A stretch of DNA of 64,000 bases from Pseudomonas karstica (lineage in GTDB: Bacteria; Pseudomonadota; Gammaproteobacteria; Pseudomonadales; Pseudomonadaceae), in NCBI RefSeq assembly GCF_009707515.1, contig NZ_WLYI01000029.1:23578-87577 (forward strand), in the 5' to 3' direction. How positions within the stretch are numbered: position 1 is the first letter of the stretch; every line of letters begins with the position of its first letter. The position numbers were made by a program, and so were the translations under genes. This document shows positions 1 to 8,663 of this stretch, piece by piece. The notes under the pieces were generated by a model, which saw only the letters and a list, made by a program, of their open reading frames with translations, was not told the origin of the DNA and searched no databases.

Positions 1-298
1 GCTTCTTGCGCAGCGTGCCACGGTTGAGACCGAGCAGCTCACTGGCCTTGGTCTGGTTGCCCTTGACGTAGTTCATCACGCTTTCGAGCAAAGGCGCCTC
101 GACTTCGGAGAGCACCAGGTTGTACACGTCCGTGACGGCAGCGCCCTCAAGGTGGGCGAAATAATTGTGCAGCGCTTTCTCGACACTGCCGCGAAGGGTC
201 TGGCCTTCTTCGCTCGGCGTGTTGAGGTGCTGTTTCAAATTGACGTTGTCGCTCACGGGTGTTGTTCCACTCACTAAAGTCTCGGTCATCATCGTCAT
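1..298 (-). CDS. fis: DNA-binding protein Fis (3' end cut off by window edge)
   Basis: Nucleoid-associated global regulator that bends DNA. About 99 codons are visible and the last few lie outside the window. The visible C-terminal part shows the Fis helix-turn-helix, with the pattern GNQTKASELLGLNRGTLRKK near the edge. The ATG at 298 overlaps the dusB stop by 4 nt (ATGA), so the two genes are translationally coupled, as in the conserved dusB-fis operon. The N-terminus reads MTMMTETLVSG, as I remember it for Pseudomonas Fis. Identification is secure; only the truncation limits it. Confidence 0.95.
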   Translation of the reverse strand, partial: MTMMTETLVSGTTPVSDNVNLKQHLNTPSEEGQTLRGSVEKALHNYFAHLEGAAVTDVYNLVLSEVEAPLLESVMNYVKGNQTKASELLGLNRGTLRKK

Positions 299-1308
299 GC
301 GGCCACCCCTTCTCCGTCCCCTGTCGCCAGGCTCTTGTCACGTTCGGCGAAGAACTCACGAACGGTGGCGACCTGTGCTTGCGTATCATCCAAATGATTG
401 AAGTGGGCGCGAAACTCCCTGGCGCCCGGCAGGGTTGCGAGATACCAGCCGACATGCTTGCGAGCAATGCGTACGCCCATCACGTCTCCGTAGAAAGCGT
501 GCAGGGCGGCCAGATGCTCTAGCAGAATACGTTCCACCTCGATCAGCTCCGGTGCCGGCAAGGTTTCGCCGGTACGCAGAAAATGCTCGATCTCACGAAA
601 AATCCATGGCCGCCCCTGGGCGGCCCGGCCAATCAACAGGCCATCGGCACCGGTCGCGTGCAGGACGCGCCGGGCTTTTTCGGCCGAATCGATGTCGCCG
701 TTGGCAAAGACCGGAATCGACACTGCCTGCTTGATGGCGGCAATGGTGTCGTATTCGGCTTCACCGGTATAAAGATCGGCGCGGGTGCGGCCATGCACTG
801 CCAGCGCTGTAATACCCGCCTGTTCGGCGATCTTTGCCACCGTCAGGCCATTCTTGTTCTCCCGGTCCCAACCGGTGCGAATCTTCAGGGTGACCGGCAC
901 ATCCACTGCCGCGACAACGGCATGCAGGATCTCGCTCACCAGTGCTTCATCCTTGAGCAAGGCAGAACCGGCAGCCTTGCTACAGACTTTTTTGGCCGGG
1001 CAGCCCATGTTGATATCAATAATCTGCGCCCCCAACTCGACGTTGGCCCGGGCCGCATCCGCCAGCATTTGCGCATCGCCACCGGCGATCTGTACCGAGC
1101 GTGGCTCGGGATCACCTTCGTGGATCATGCGCATCCGCGATTTGCGGGTGTTCCACAAGCTCATGTCGCTGGTGACCATTTCCGAGACAACAAGGCCTGC
1201 GCCCAAACGTTTGCACAACTGACGAAAGGGCTGGTCGGTGACGCCCGCCATGGGGGCGAGAATCAAGCCGTTTTGTAATGTGTATGGGCCGATGCGTACC
1301 GCCGACAT
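295..1308 (-). CDS. dusB: tRNA-dihydrouridine synthase B
   Basis: FMN- and NADPH-dependent enzyme that reduces specific uridines in the tRNA D-loop to dihydrouridine. The 337-residue length is normal for DusB. It starts with the family pattern LAPMAGVTDQPFR (about residues 17-29). It carries the NMGCPAKKV motif with the catalytic cysteine at about residue 103, and FMN-phosphate-binding glycine motifs later (ANGDI, GADGLLIGRAAQG). It is the upstream gene of the dusB-fis operon and overlaps fis by 4 nt. The 185-nt gap upstream would hold the operon promoter; I could not place the -35/-10 confidently. Confidence 0.96.
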   Translation of the reverse strand: MSAVRIGPYTLQNGLILAPMAGVTDQPFRQLCKRLGAGLVVSEMVTSDMSLWNTRKSRMRMIHEGDPEPRSVQIAGGDAQMLADAARANVELGAQIIDINMGCPAKKVCSKAAGSALLKDEALVSEILHAVVAAVDVPVTLKIRTGWDRENKNGLTVAKIAEQAGITALAVHGRTRADLYTGEAEYDTIAAIKQAVSIPVFANGDIDSAEKARRVLHATGADGLLIGRAAQGRPWIFREIEHFLRTGETLPAPELIEVERILLEHLAALHAFYGDVMGVRIARKHVGWYLATLPGAREFRAHFNHLDDTQAQVATVREFFAERDKSLATGDGEGVAA

Positions 1309-1493
1309 AGGACTTCCCTGTTGTGGGGCCGGATCATTAGAGTTCGAAAAAGGGTTGGCATGATACCCGCTCTCGATGACTGGATAAAGGCTGAACTGGA
1401 TAAAATCTGAACAGTTATTTTCTTATCGCCGCTGGTTTGGTCCTGGGCGGCTCAGTCAATAATCTGCCGTCAAACCTCAAAACCTGAACCGAT

Positions 1494-2717
1494 TCACTCG
1501 GGAGAATGGAAACTCAGGCTGTAATTGACCGCTTTATTACCTGGATCAAGGATGTCCATGGCGATGTGAATCGGCGTTTGGGACGGCATCTCGGTTACCC
1601 CTGCCAACTCGCCGTTGAGGTACTCGGCGGGCTTGAAGCGCCGGCTGGCGATCAGGTTGCCGTTGAGGTCGGCGAAGCGCAGCTCCAGCAGCGGGAAGGG
1701 TTGGGAGAACATTGCGCGGTTATAGATGATCGCGTCGACTACCAGGGCGCCGCTGAACTCCGGATGGCTGCGCACCACCAGGTTGCTGCTCTTGATGTGG
1801 TCGATATCCACCCGGGATGGCACGGCGCAGCCCAGTTTCGGGCACAGTTCCTGGAACCAGGGGCGGTAGGCGTCCTGGCGTGCCAGTTCGTCGAATTGAT
1901 AGGCGATGTATTGGCCGGCAAGGCCCGCGGCGGCCAGCAGCACCAGCAAGGCCCAGAACAGGCGGCGGCCCCAACCCGAAGGGCGCTTCTGGGCGTAGAG
2001 GTACAGCGGGTCGTCTTCCAGGTCCTGGAGCACTTCATCGTGGGCGCTGGCGTCGGGGCGAGAGCGCTTGCGTGGCGGCGAGCGTTCTGGCAGTTCGGCT
2101 TCAGGTGCGTCCGGTTCGGCGCCGGAGGAGATCACGGGAGGATCGAGGTCGTCCTTGGCGTGGGGCGTATAATCGTCTTGCTCATCGACGGTGTCGAGTG
2201 ACATCGAAGGTTCTGTGCGTTTGGGTTTGCCTGTGGCCTGTCTGGCCGGCTCAGGTTCGTCATCTGCCGCCTGCGTTACCTGAGTCCGTTCGTCGGGCGG
2301 GTTGCTGAACAGGCTGGCTGCCCATTGTTCTTCCTCGGCCTTGGCTGAGTCGCGGGTGGCACTGAAGGTATCTTCCTTTTGCCGACGATCGGCGACCTGC
2401 GACTGGGTATGTTGAATCTCCCGGCGTTCAAGCTTGGCCAGTTCTTCGTCAAGGTCCAGGTTATCCAGGTCCAGCTCTTCAGCGCTCCATTGCTTTTGGC
2501 TGATGGCCCGTGGTGCCTCGGCTGTCGGTTCTGCGGCCGGAGCTTGAGGCACAGGGGTTGCCGGGCTGGCGTGTTGTTCCAGCAACTGTCGGGCGGCATT
2601 GAACACTTGCAGGCACGAGCCGCAGCGAACCACGCCGCGGGCCACGCTCAGTTGAGCGTGGTTGACGCGAAAGCGCGCTTGGCAATGTGGGCACTGGGTG
2701 ACGAAACTGTCGGTCAT
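1494..2717 (-). CDS. Zinc-ribbon and DUF3426 membrane protein
   Basis: 407-residue protein of unknown function. The N-terminus is an MJ0042-type zinc ribbon with two CxxC knuckles (CPHC at about residues 9-12 and CGSC at about 33-36). A long low-complexity acidic, proline- and glutamine-rich linker follows. There is one transmembrane helix at about residues 250-272 (rich in L and A after GRRLFW), then a C-terminal DUF3426 domain predicted outside the membrane. The start lies 30 nt after the prmA stop, so the two are probably co-transcribed. Pseudomonads keep this gene beside prmA/dusB. The topology (cytoplasmic metal knuckle, periplasmic domain) is inferred. Confidence 0.85.
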   Translation of the reverse strand: MTDSFVTQCPHCQARFRVNHAQLSVARGVVRCGSCLQVFNAARQLLEQHASPATPVPQAPAAEPTAEAPRAISQKQWSAEELDLDNLDLDEELAKLERREIQHTQSQVADRRQKEDTFSATRDSAKAEEEQWAASLFSNPPDERTQVTQAADDEPEPARQATGKPKRTEPSMSLDTVDEQDDYTPHAKDDLDPPVISSGAEPDAPEAELPERSPPRKRSRPDASAHDEVLQDLEDDPLYLYAQKRPSGWGRRLFWALLVLLAAAGLAGQYIAYQFDELARQDAYRPWFQELCPKLGCAVPSRVDIDHIKSSNLVVRSHPEFSGALVVDAIIYNRAMFSQPFPLLELRFADLNGNLIASRRFKPAEYLNGELAGVTEMPSQTPIHIAMDILDPGNKAVNYSLSFHSPE

Positions 2718-2747
2718 GCGGCCATCCGATTCATGCAGGCGCTCATT

Positions 2748-3626
2748 CTAGCGCCGACGTCCGCTGATGCGTACCCAGCCGTCGCGGTTGGCGATGGGGT
2801 CCAGGTCGAAATCCTTGGCATAGGCGCCAGCCACTTCTTCGCCTTGTTCGGCGAGGATCCCGGAAAGTGCCAGGCGACCACCCGGCTTGACCAGGCTCGA
2901 CAGTTGCGGCGCCAGCGAGACCAGCGGCCCTGCGAGGATGTTGGCGACCAACACGTCGGCCTGCACTTGAGGCAGCTGTTCGGGCAGGTACAGCGGGAAT
3001 TTTTGTTCCGGGATGTGGTTGCGCCCCGCGTTATCGCGAGAGGCTTCCAAGGCTTGCACGTCGATATCGGTACCGACGGCTTCCTTGGCGCCCAGCAGCA
3101 AGGCGGCAATGGCCAGGATTCCCGAGCCGCAGCCGAAGTCCAGCACATTGCAGCCTGCAAGGTCCTGACCGTCGAGCCATTCCAGGCACAGAGCGGTAGT
3201 CGGGTGAGTGCCGGTGCCGAAGGCCAGGCCCGGGTCCAGCAGCAGGTTTACCGCGTCAGGCTCGGGAGCGGCGTGCCAGCTTGGCACGATCCACAGGCGC
3301 TGGCCAAAGCGCATCGGCTGGAAGTTATCCATCCAGCTACGCTCCCAATCCTGGTCTTCAATGACTTCGCTGTGGTGCTCGGGCAGTGGGCCGCCGGTGA
3401 GCAGTTCCATATGGGCCAGGACACTGGCGACCTCGGTACCGTCCTCGAACAGGGCCAGCAGATGCGTGTGGGACCACAGCGGCGTGGTGTTCAGTTCCGG
3501 CTCGAAGATCGGCTGGTCTTCGGCGTCCATGAAGGTCACCGACACGGCGCCCACTTCGAGGAAAGCGTCTTCGTAGGTTTCGGCTTGTTCTGGGCTGATG
3601 GCGAGACGGACTTGCAGCCAAGGCAT
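2748..3626 (-). CDS. prmA: Ribosomal protein L11 methyltransferase
   Basis: SAM-dependent enzyme that trimethylates ribosomal protein L11. The reading frame is open further upstream to 3830, but the ATG at 3626 gives the normal N-terminus (MPWLQVRLAISPEQAE) and the usual length of 292 aa. The extra upstream residues are of low quality and run into a REP-like hairpin. The SAM-binding motif LDFGCGSGILAIAALLLGA is clear in the second half, followed by the acidic GTDID strand end and the VLVANILAGPL motif. It precedes the zinc-ribbon gene on the same strand. Confidence 0.95.
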   Translation of the reverse strand: MPWLQVRLAISPEQAETYEDAFLEVGAVSVTFMDAEDQPIFEPELNTTPLWSHTHLLALFEDGTEVASVLAHMELLTGGPLPEHHSEVIEDQDWERSWMDNFQPMRFGQRLWIVPSWHAAPEPDAVNLLLDPGLAFGTGTHPTTALCLEWLDGQDLAGCNVLDFGCGSGILAIAALLLGAKEAVGTDIDVQALEASRDNAGRNHIPEQKFPLYLPEQLPQVQADVLVANILAGPLVSLAPQLSSLVKPGGRLALSGILAEQGEEVAGAYAKDFDLDPIANRDGWVRISGRRR

Positions 3627-3729
3627 GGCGGGCACCTTTGAAAAATGAGTGTGCAGCCATGTCAGGCCGCGAAAGCGCGCAAGTTTACGCCAGCCGCGGG
3701 AAGAAGACGACAGGCTGGCCCTATGATCG

Positions 3730-3750
3730 TTCCCACGCCCTGCGTGGGAA
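3730..3750. repeat. REP-like palindrome (TTCCCACGC family)
   Basis: Perfect 9-bp arms TTCCCACGC (3730-3738) and GCGTGGGAA (3742-3750) around a 3-nt loop. The same family recurs at 6302-6336, 14509-14533 and 44916-44947. It lies between accC and prmA. Confidence 0.75.
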
Positions 3751-3790
3751 TACCGCCCGCACGCTCTGCGTCGCGCCAGTGCGCCACAAA

Positions 3791-3820
3791 CAACAAGGCC
3801 GCCCGAAGGCGGCCTTGTTG
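3791..3820 (-). terminator. Hairpin terminator of the aroQ-accB-accC operon
   Basis: Perfect 13-bp stem CAACAAGGCCGCC (3791-3803) / GGCGGCCTTGTTG (3808-3820) with a CGAA tetraloop. It begins 14 nt past the accC stop codon. There is no long T-tract, but the stem is strong. Confidence 0.75.
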
Positions 3821-3834
3821 ATCGGTTCACAAAC

Positions 3835-5196
3835 TTACTGGTTAGCCAGCTTGTGTTCCAGGTAGTGAATGTTCACACCACCTTCGCAGAAGCCTTCATC
3901 ACGAACCAGATCCCGATGCAGCGGGATGTTGGTCTTGATGCCGTCGACCACGATTTCGTCCAGGGCGTTGCGCATGCGGGCCATGGCCTCGTCACGGGTC
4001 GCGCCCCAGGTGATCAGCTTGCCGATCAGCGAGTCGTAGTTGGACGGAACCTTGTAGCCGCTGTACAGGTGCGAATCGACGCGAACGCCGTTGCCGCCTG
4101 GGGCATGGAAATGCTTGACCATGCCAGGGCTTGGGATAAAGGTCTTCGGGTCTTCGGCGTTGATCCGGCACTCCAGGGAGTGGCCGTGCATCTTCACGTC
4201 GTCCTGGGTGAACGACAGGACATTGCCAGCGGCGATGCTCAGCATCTCCTTGACGATGTCGATACCCGTAACCATCTCCGATACCGGGTGCTCTACCTGC
4301 ACACGAGTGTTCATCTCGATGAAGTAGAAACGGCCGTTTTCGTACAGGAACTCGAAAGTACCGGCGCCACGGTAGTTGATGTCGATGCAGGCCTTGACGC
4401 AACGGGCCAGGACTTCCTGGCGAGCTGTTTCATCCAGGCCCGGTGCCGGGGCTTCTTCCAGTACCTTCTGGTGACGTCGTTGCAGCGAGCAATCGCGGTC
4501 GCCCAGGTGGATGGCGTGGCCCTGGCCGTCGGACAATACCTGGACTTCTACGTGACGTGGGTTGGTCAGGTATTTTTCCAGGTAGACCATCGGGTTGCTG
4601 AACCAGGCGCCCGCTTCTTCGCGAGTCTGCTTGGCCGCCTCGATCAGGTCTTCTTCCTTGTGCACTACGCGCATGCCGCGACCACCGCCGCCGCCAGCGG
4701 CCTTGATGATCACCGGGTAACCGACTTCGCGACCAATGCGCAAAGCGGTTTCCGGGTCTTCGGGCAGCGGGCCGTCGGAGCCGGGCACGGTTGGCACGCC
4801 GGCTGCGATCATCGCGGACTTGGCCGATACCTTGTCGCCCATCAGGCGAATGGTGTCGGCTTTCGGACCAATGAAGGCGAAGCCGGATTTTTCCACCTGT
4901 TCGGCGAAATCGGCGTTTTCCGCGAGGAAACCGTAGCCCGGGTGAATGCCGTCAGCGCCGGTCACTTCAGCGGCCGCGATGATGTTCGAGACCTTCAGGT
5001 ACGAGTTCGTGGCCAGTGGCGGGCCGATGCAGATGCTTTCGTCCGCCAGCTTCACGTGCATCAGTTCGGTATCGGCCGTCGAGTAAACAGCGACGGTCTT
5101 GATGCCCTCTTCCTTACAGGCGCGCAGGATACGCAGCGCAATCTCACCGCGGTTGGCGATCAGGACTTTTTGCAGTTTCTTCGCAGGTTTCAACAT
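3835..5196 (-). CDS. accC: Acetyl-CoA carboxylase, biotin carboxylase subunit
   Basis: ATP-dependent carboxylation of the biotin carried by AccB, the first half-reaction of fatty acid synthesis. The ATG at 5196 (MLKPAKKLQKVLIANRGEIA) is preceded by GGAG at good spacing and gives 453 aa; an in-frame extension to 5217 would eat into the accB-accC gap. ATP-grasp features are present: the glycine-rich loop KAAGGGGGRGMR and the carboxylase signature MNTRVQVEHPVSEMVTG. It is third in the aroQ-accB-accC operon, 17 nt after accB. Confidence 0.97.
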   Translation of the reverse strand: MLKPAKKLQKVLIANRGEIALRILRACKEEGIKTVAVYSTADTELMHVKLADESICIGPPLATNSYLKVSNIIAAAEVTGADGIHPGYGFLAENADFAEQVEKSGFAFIGPKADTIRLMGDKVSAKSAMIAAGVPTVPGSDGPLPEDPETALRIGREVGYPVIIKAAGGGGGRGMRVVHKEEDLIEAAKQTREEAGAWFSNPMVYLEKYLTNPRHVEVQVLSDGQGHAIHLGDRDCSLQRRHQKVLEEAPAPGLDETARQEVLARCVKACIDINYRGAGTFEFLYENGRFYFIEMNTRVQVEHPVSEMVTGIDIVKEMLSIAAGNVLSFTQDDVKMHGHSLECRINAEDPKTFIPSPGMVKHFHAPGGNGVRVDSHLYSGYKVPSNYDSLIGKLITWGATRDEAMARMRNALDEIVVDGIKTNIPLHRDLVRDEGFCEGGVNIHYLEHKLANQ

Positions 5197-5213
5197 CGAA
5201 GGTGCTCCGCGGT

Positions 5214-5672
5214 TCAAACGATGGTGAACAGCGGCTGGTCGTACTCAACCGGCTGACCGTTTTCTACCAAGATGGATTCGATGACGCCGGCTTTTTCAGC
5301 GGTGATGTGGTTCATCATTTTCATCGCTTCAACGATGCAGATGGTGTCGCCCACTTTCACGGTCTTGCCCACTTCAACAAAGGCTGGCGAGGTCGGTGCC
5401 GGGGTACGGTAGAAAGTGCCGACCATAGGCGACTTGACCACGAAGCCGTTCAGGACCGGAGCGGCTGGCGCTGCGGGTGCGGCAGCGGCAGCGGCGGCAG
5501 GTGCTGCTGCGACAGGCGCCGGTGCTTGCATCTGTGGTGCGTAGAACTGTTGAGCCGGGGTCTTGCTGTGACGGCTGATCCGTACGGATTCCTCGCCTTC
5601 CTTGATCTCCAGCTCGTCGATGCCAGATTCTTCCAGCAGTTCGATCAGTTTCTTAACTTTACGGATATCCAT
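5214..5672 (-). CDS. accB: Acetyl-CoA carboxylase, biotin carboxyl carrier protein
   Basis: Carries the biotin that shuttles carboxyl between AccC and the carboxyltransferase. It has 152 aa, the usual size. The N-terminal helix (MDIRKVKKLIELLEESGIDELE) is followed by an Ala/Pro linker at about residues 45-72 and the biotinyl domain. The biotinylation site is EAMKMM with Lys at about residue 118. It starts 24 nt after aroQ and ends 17 nt before accC, in one operon. Confidence 0.97.
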   Translation of the reverse strand: MDIRKVKKLIELLEESGIDELEIKEGEESVRISRHSKTPAQQFYAPQMQAPAPVAAAPAAAAAAAPAAPAAPVLNGFVVKSPMVGTFYRTPAPTSPAFVEVGKTVKVGDTICIVEAMKMMNHITAEKAGVIESILVENGQPVEYDQPLFTIV

Positions 5673-5696
5673 GAATCATCAACTCCCAAGGGTCGG

Positions 5697-6152
5697 TCAG
5701 GGGCGTTTAGCCTGTTCTTCAAGTTGTTCCAGGGCGGCCTCCAAGGCCAGTCGGTAACCGCTGGCGCCAAGGCCGCAGATCACTCCTACCGCAACGTCGG
5801 AGAAGTAAGAGTGATGGCGGAAAGCTTCGCGTTTGTGCACGTTGGATAAATGCACTTCGATGAATGGGATGCTCACCGCCAGCAGCGCGTCACGTAATGC
5901 AACACTTGTGTGCGTAAAAGCGGCGGGATTGATCAGGATAAAGTCCACGCCTTCGCCGCGCGCGGCATGGATACGATCAATCAACTCATACTCGGCATTG
6001 CTTTGCAGGTAGAGCAAATGGTGGCCGGCATCACGGGCCCGTCGTTCCAGATCGAGGTTGATCTGTTCGAGGGTGACTGCACCGTAGACGCCCGGTTCAC
6101 GGGTGCCGAGCAGGTTCAGGTTGGGTCCGTGCAGAACCAGTAAGGTCGCCAT
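5697..6152 (-). CDS. aroQ: 3-dehydroquinate dehydratase, type II
   Basis: Third step of the shikimate pathway: dehydration of 3-dehydroquinate to 3-dehydroshikimate. It has 151 aa, as expected for the small dodecameric type II enzyme. Motifs are HGPNLNLLGTREPGVYG at residues 8-24 (with the catalytic tyrosine), NPAAFTHTSVALRDAL, and EVHLSNVHKRE containing the catalytic histidine. It is the first gene of the aroQ-accB-accC operon. In P. aeruginosa, as I recall it, a dsbD-type gene lies just upstream; none is seen here. Confidence 0.96.
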   Translation of the reverse strand: MATLLVLHGPNLNLLGTREPGVYGAVTLEQINLDLERRARDAGHHLLYLQSNAEYELIDRIHAARGEGVDFILINPAAFTHTSVALRDALLAVSIPFIEVHLSNVHKREAFRHHSYFSDVAVGVICGLGASGYRLALEAALEQLEEQAKRP

Positions 6153-6301
6153 CGGCTGTTCCTAATTATTAGTGTGGGCATGGCAGAACCCGGCGACTAT
6201 GCCGCAAAGCCTTTGTGACTGTCCAGTTCTCTGCAATAGCCAGCACGATTAGCGAGGATTGCGCAAAATATGTGACTGTGGCTCAGGATTCGGTCACTGC
6301 A

Positions 6302-6336
6302 GTGATCATTCCCACGCAGTACGTGGGAATGATCAC
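6302..6336. repeat. Long palindrome, probable terminator of the chemoreceptor gene
   Basis: Perfect 15-bp arms GTGATCATTCCCACG (6302-6316) and CGTGGGAATGATCAC (6322-6336) around CAGTA. It belongs to the TTCCCACG repeat family and starts 7 nt after the chemoreceptor stop, so it probably ends that transcript before aroQ. No T-tract follows. Confidence 0.7.
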
Positions 6337-6343
6337 ATCGCAG

Positions 6344-8305
6344 TCATACGCGGAAGGCTTGGACGGCGGTGTTGAGCTGGCCGCCGAGCACCAACAAATG
6401 CTCGCCCTGACTACGTCCTTGGCCTATGCGCAGCAGGTTATCCTCACCCAGTTGATGAATCCGCTCACTGTTATCGCGAATTTCACTGACAGCACCACTC
6501 TGCTGCGCGGTTACATCGGCGATACGTACCGCCGTGTCGGAAATGGTCTGGATAGCCCCGACGATTTCATCCAGCGCACCATCAGCTGCCTGGGCCTGCT
6601 GGGCGGTGGCTTGTGCGTGCTCGACCTGGGCGCGCATGCCTTCCACCGATTGCCGGGCGGCGGTTTGCAGGCTGGCAATCAAGGCCTGGATTTCGGTGGT
6701 GGCGCCGGCCGTGCGCTGGGCCAGGGAACGTACTTCATCGGCGACCACGGCAAACCCGCGTCCAGCCTCACCGGCCCGGGCTGCCTCGATCGCGGCATTG
6801 AGGGCCAGCAGGTTGGTCTGGTCGGCAATCGAGCGAATCACTGTCAGCACGCTGCCGATGGTGGCGGATTCCTCTGCCAGCTTTTCAATCATCTGCGCAT
6901 TGCCTTGAACCTCCCCGACCAACGCATGCAGGCCGGTCAAGCTCAAACCGATCACCCGTTGACCCTGCTCAACAGCCTCGCCCGCGCTGCGGCTGGCATT
7001 GGCGGCCTGGCTGGCGTCACCGGCGACTTGCTGGATCGTGGCCTCCAATTCTCCAAGGGAGTCACGAATCTGCGCCGTGTCACCGGCCTGACGCTCGGCG
7101 CCGTCGTGCAAGCCGCTGCTTAGTTGGGCCAGGGTACGGCTGCTGCCGGCCACTTGTTCGGCGTTGCCTCTGATGGTTCCCACGAGATCCACCAGGTAGG
7201 CCTGCAGGCGATTCAGGGAGGCTTCGATATCGTGCAGTTCGCGGTTGGTGTTGCCCAAAACGATAGGTTGGCTGAAATCACCTTCTGCCCAAGTCGACAA
7301 GGCTGGTGCCAAGTTGGTCAGCACTCGCGCCAAACGTCGTTGCAAGGTGTCGATAAGCAGCGCTATCAGCAGAATCAAGCCGATCATCAGCCCTTGCATC
7401 ACCCGTACTTCGCCTTGGATTTGCCCGTGCTGGGCCCGCACCACGGGATCAAGCCCGGCGATGGCTTGCTGCACGGCAGCGATTTTCAGATGGGTGGCGC
7501 GGGCCAGGTCCGCCCGCTGGCGGATTTGCTCACGGGTGCGCTTGAGTTCGGTGGGGTAGCGGGTCAACAGGTTGTTGAGTTCTCGTTTGAGGTTGACGCC
7601 GACGTCTTGGGCGACGGCTTTTTCGGTGTTTTCCAGCCCCATCAGCGCCGAGAAGTCATTGGTATTGGACTCGGTGCTGGCGGTCACACCCAATAACGGG
7701 AGTTGTTCGAGCTGATCCGCCTGGCTGCGGATATTGGCCACTTCCCGCTCGACCTCGTCAGCCAGTTCGCTGCGACCGCTGCTGACCAGTTTGTCCCGGG
7801 CCAGGGACAGTTTGGCCAAGTGCTGGGAGGCTGCCAGCAAGGGCAGCAGGTAGCGCGGGGCGTCGGGTGAATTGGCGCCGCTGGCATACTGGCTCAGTTG
7901 CTCCAGATTGGCCCCCAGCTCACGTTCGGCTTGTAGTAATAGCGCTTGCGGATCGCCGGCCAGTTTGCCGGCGGCCAGCAGGTCGGTCTTGCTGAAACCC
8001 TCCAGATCGATAAGGCTGGGTCGCAGGCTTTGTGCCTGCTCGGCTGGCAGCTTATCGACCTGCTGCAACAGGTTCTCCAGGCTCTGACTGGCGTTGCTCA
8101 GCCGTAGTGCGTCGCCGCTGGCCAAGTAGTCGGTGATATTGCGCGCCGCCTGGTTCTGAAAGGTCTGCGACAACCCCAGGTAGCGTTCCATCAACAGGTA
8201 AGGTCGTTCCAGCGCCCGTTGCGACCACCAAAGTGTAGCGGCCAGGGCCAGGCATACGGTGACCAGAAGAAGGGTATTCAGGTTTGTCAGCAGCTTCAGG
8301 CGCAT
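6344..8305 (-). CDS. Methyl-accepting chemotaxis protein, CtpL-like
   Basis: Transmembrane chemoreceptor. A first membrane helix (about residues 7-27) is followed by a long all-helical periplasmic domain (about 30-300), a second helix (about 304-321, GLMIGLILLIALLID), HAMP, and a cytoplasmic coiled coil. The receptor tip shows IADQTNLLALNAAIEAARAG. The position beside aroQ/accBC on one side and DUF2333/NUDIX/yciH/speA on the other matches P. aeruginosa CtpL, the inorganic phosphate receptor; phosphate specificity here is inference only. I chose ATG 8305 (653 aa); a TTG four codons upstream (8317) is possible, and neither has a strong ribosome-binding site. Confidence 0.88.
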   Translation of the reverse strand: MRLKLLTNLNTLLLVTVCLALAATLWWSQRALERPYLLMERYLGLSQTFQNQAARNITDYLASGDALRLSNASQSLENLLQQVDKLPAEQAQSLRPSLIDLEGFSKTDLLAAGKLAGDPQALLLQAERELGANLEQLSQYASGANSPDAPRYLLPLLAASQHLAKLSLARDKLVSSGRSELADEVEREVANIRSQADQLEQLPLLGVTASTESNTNDFSALMGLENTEKAVAQDVGVNLKRELNNLLTRYPTELKRTREQIRQRADLARATHLKIAAVQQAIAGLDPVVRAQHGQIQGEVRVMQGLMIGLILLIALLIDTLQRRLARVLTNLAPALSTWAEGDFSQPIVLGNTNRELHDIEASLNRLQAYLVDLVGTIRGNAEQVAGSSRTLAQLSSGLHDGAERQAGDTAQIRDSLGELEATIQQVAGDASQAANASRSAGEAVEQGQRVIGLSLTGLHALVGEVQGNAQMIEKLAEESATIGSVLTVIRSIADQTNLLALNAAIEAARAGEAGRGFAVVADEVRSLAQRTAGATTEIQALIASLQTAARQSVEGMRAQVEHAQATAQQAQAADGALDEIVGAIQTISDTAVRIADVTAQQSGAVSEIRDNSERIHQLGEDNLLRIGQGRSQGEHLLVLGGQLNTAVQAFRV

Positions 8306-8663
8306 GCGTGGTTTCAACCGACAGCAGAAAGTAAGTGCCTGAAGTTATTGCGTTTGTATTACATGGTTATGACGGAATCGGTGGGCTCCGGTGAAAAGAT
8401 GGCATTTTGCCTTGCTTGCTGTGTGGGCTGTACTCGATTGCGTCCAGCACTTGGCGGCACTGCAGGTTGCGGTTATTCATTTATCAACCTGTGTGGGGGG
8501 GCAGGCGCAAAAAGCGTGCATCCTCTATAGTCGAGCCATTCCCGCGTGCCGGTTTGATTTAAAGCGCCGCTTACCGGCACGATGGGGTAGGGTTGTGGTC
8601 GTAGATTTTAACGCACGCCATCAATTCAAGTGCATGAACTCAAGTGATTGAAAGGATATCGCC
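8306..8663. other. Intergenic region with a 9-bp dyad
   Basis: 358 nt between the divergent chemoreceptor and DUF2333 genes. The only clear structure is the inverted repeat CGTGCCGGT (8545-8553) / ACCGGCACG (8573-8581) with a 19-nt loop, about 83 nt before the DUF2333 start. TATAGT at 8526-8531 could be a -10 box, but no convincing -35 is visible. No convincing gene was found. Confidence 0.5.

Noticed and set aside
1309..1493. Possible LexA-like box (CTG...CAG) upstream of dusB
   Set aside because: The spacing is 13 rather than 10 nt; not a credible LexA site.
2379..3641. 420-aa open frame on the plus strand
   Set aside because: Runs across the DUF3426 and prmA genes in antisense; both of those have clear motifs.
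3853..5256. 467-aa open frame on the plus strand
   Set aside because: Antisense shadow of accC caused by high GC at third positions; no ribosome-binding site and no recognisable protein.
8391..8651. 86-aa frame starting MKRWHFALLAVWAV that looks like a signal peptide
   Set aside because: The rest is Arg/Cys-rich with no pattern and covers the dyad before DUF2333; a chance hydrophobic start is more likely.
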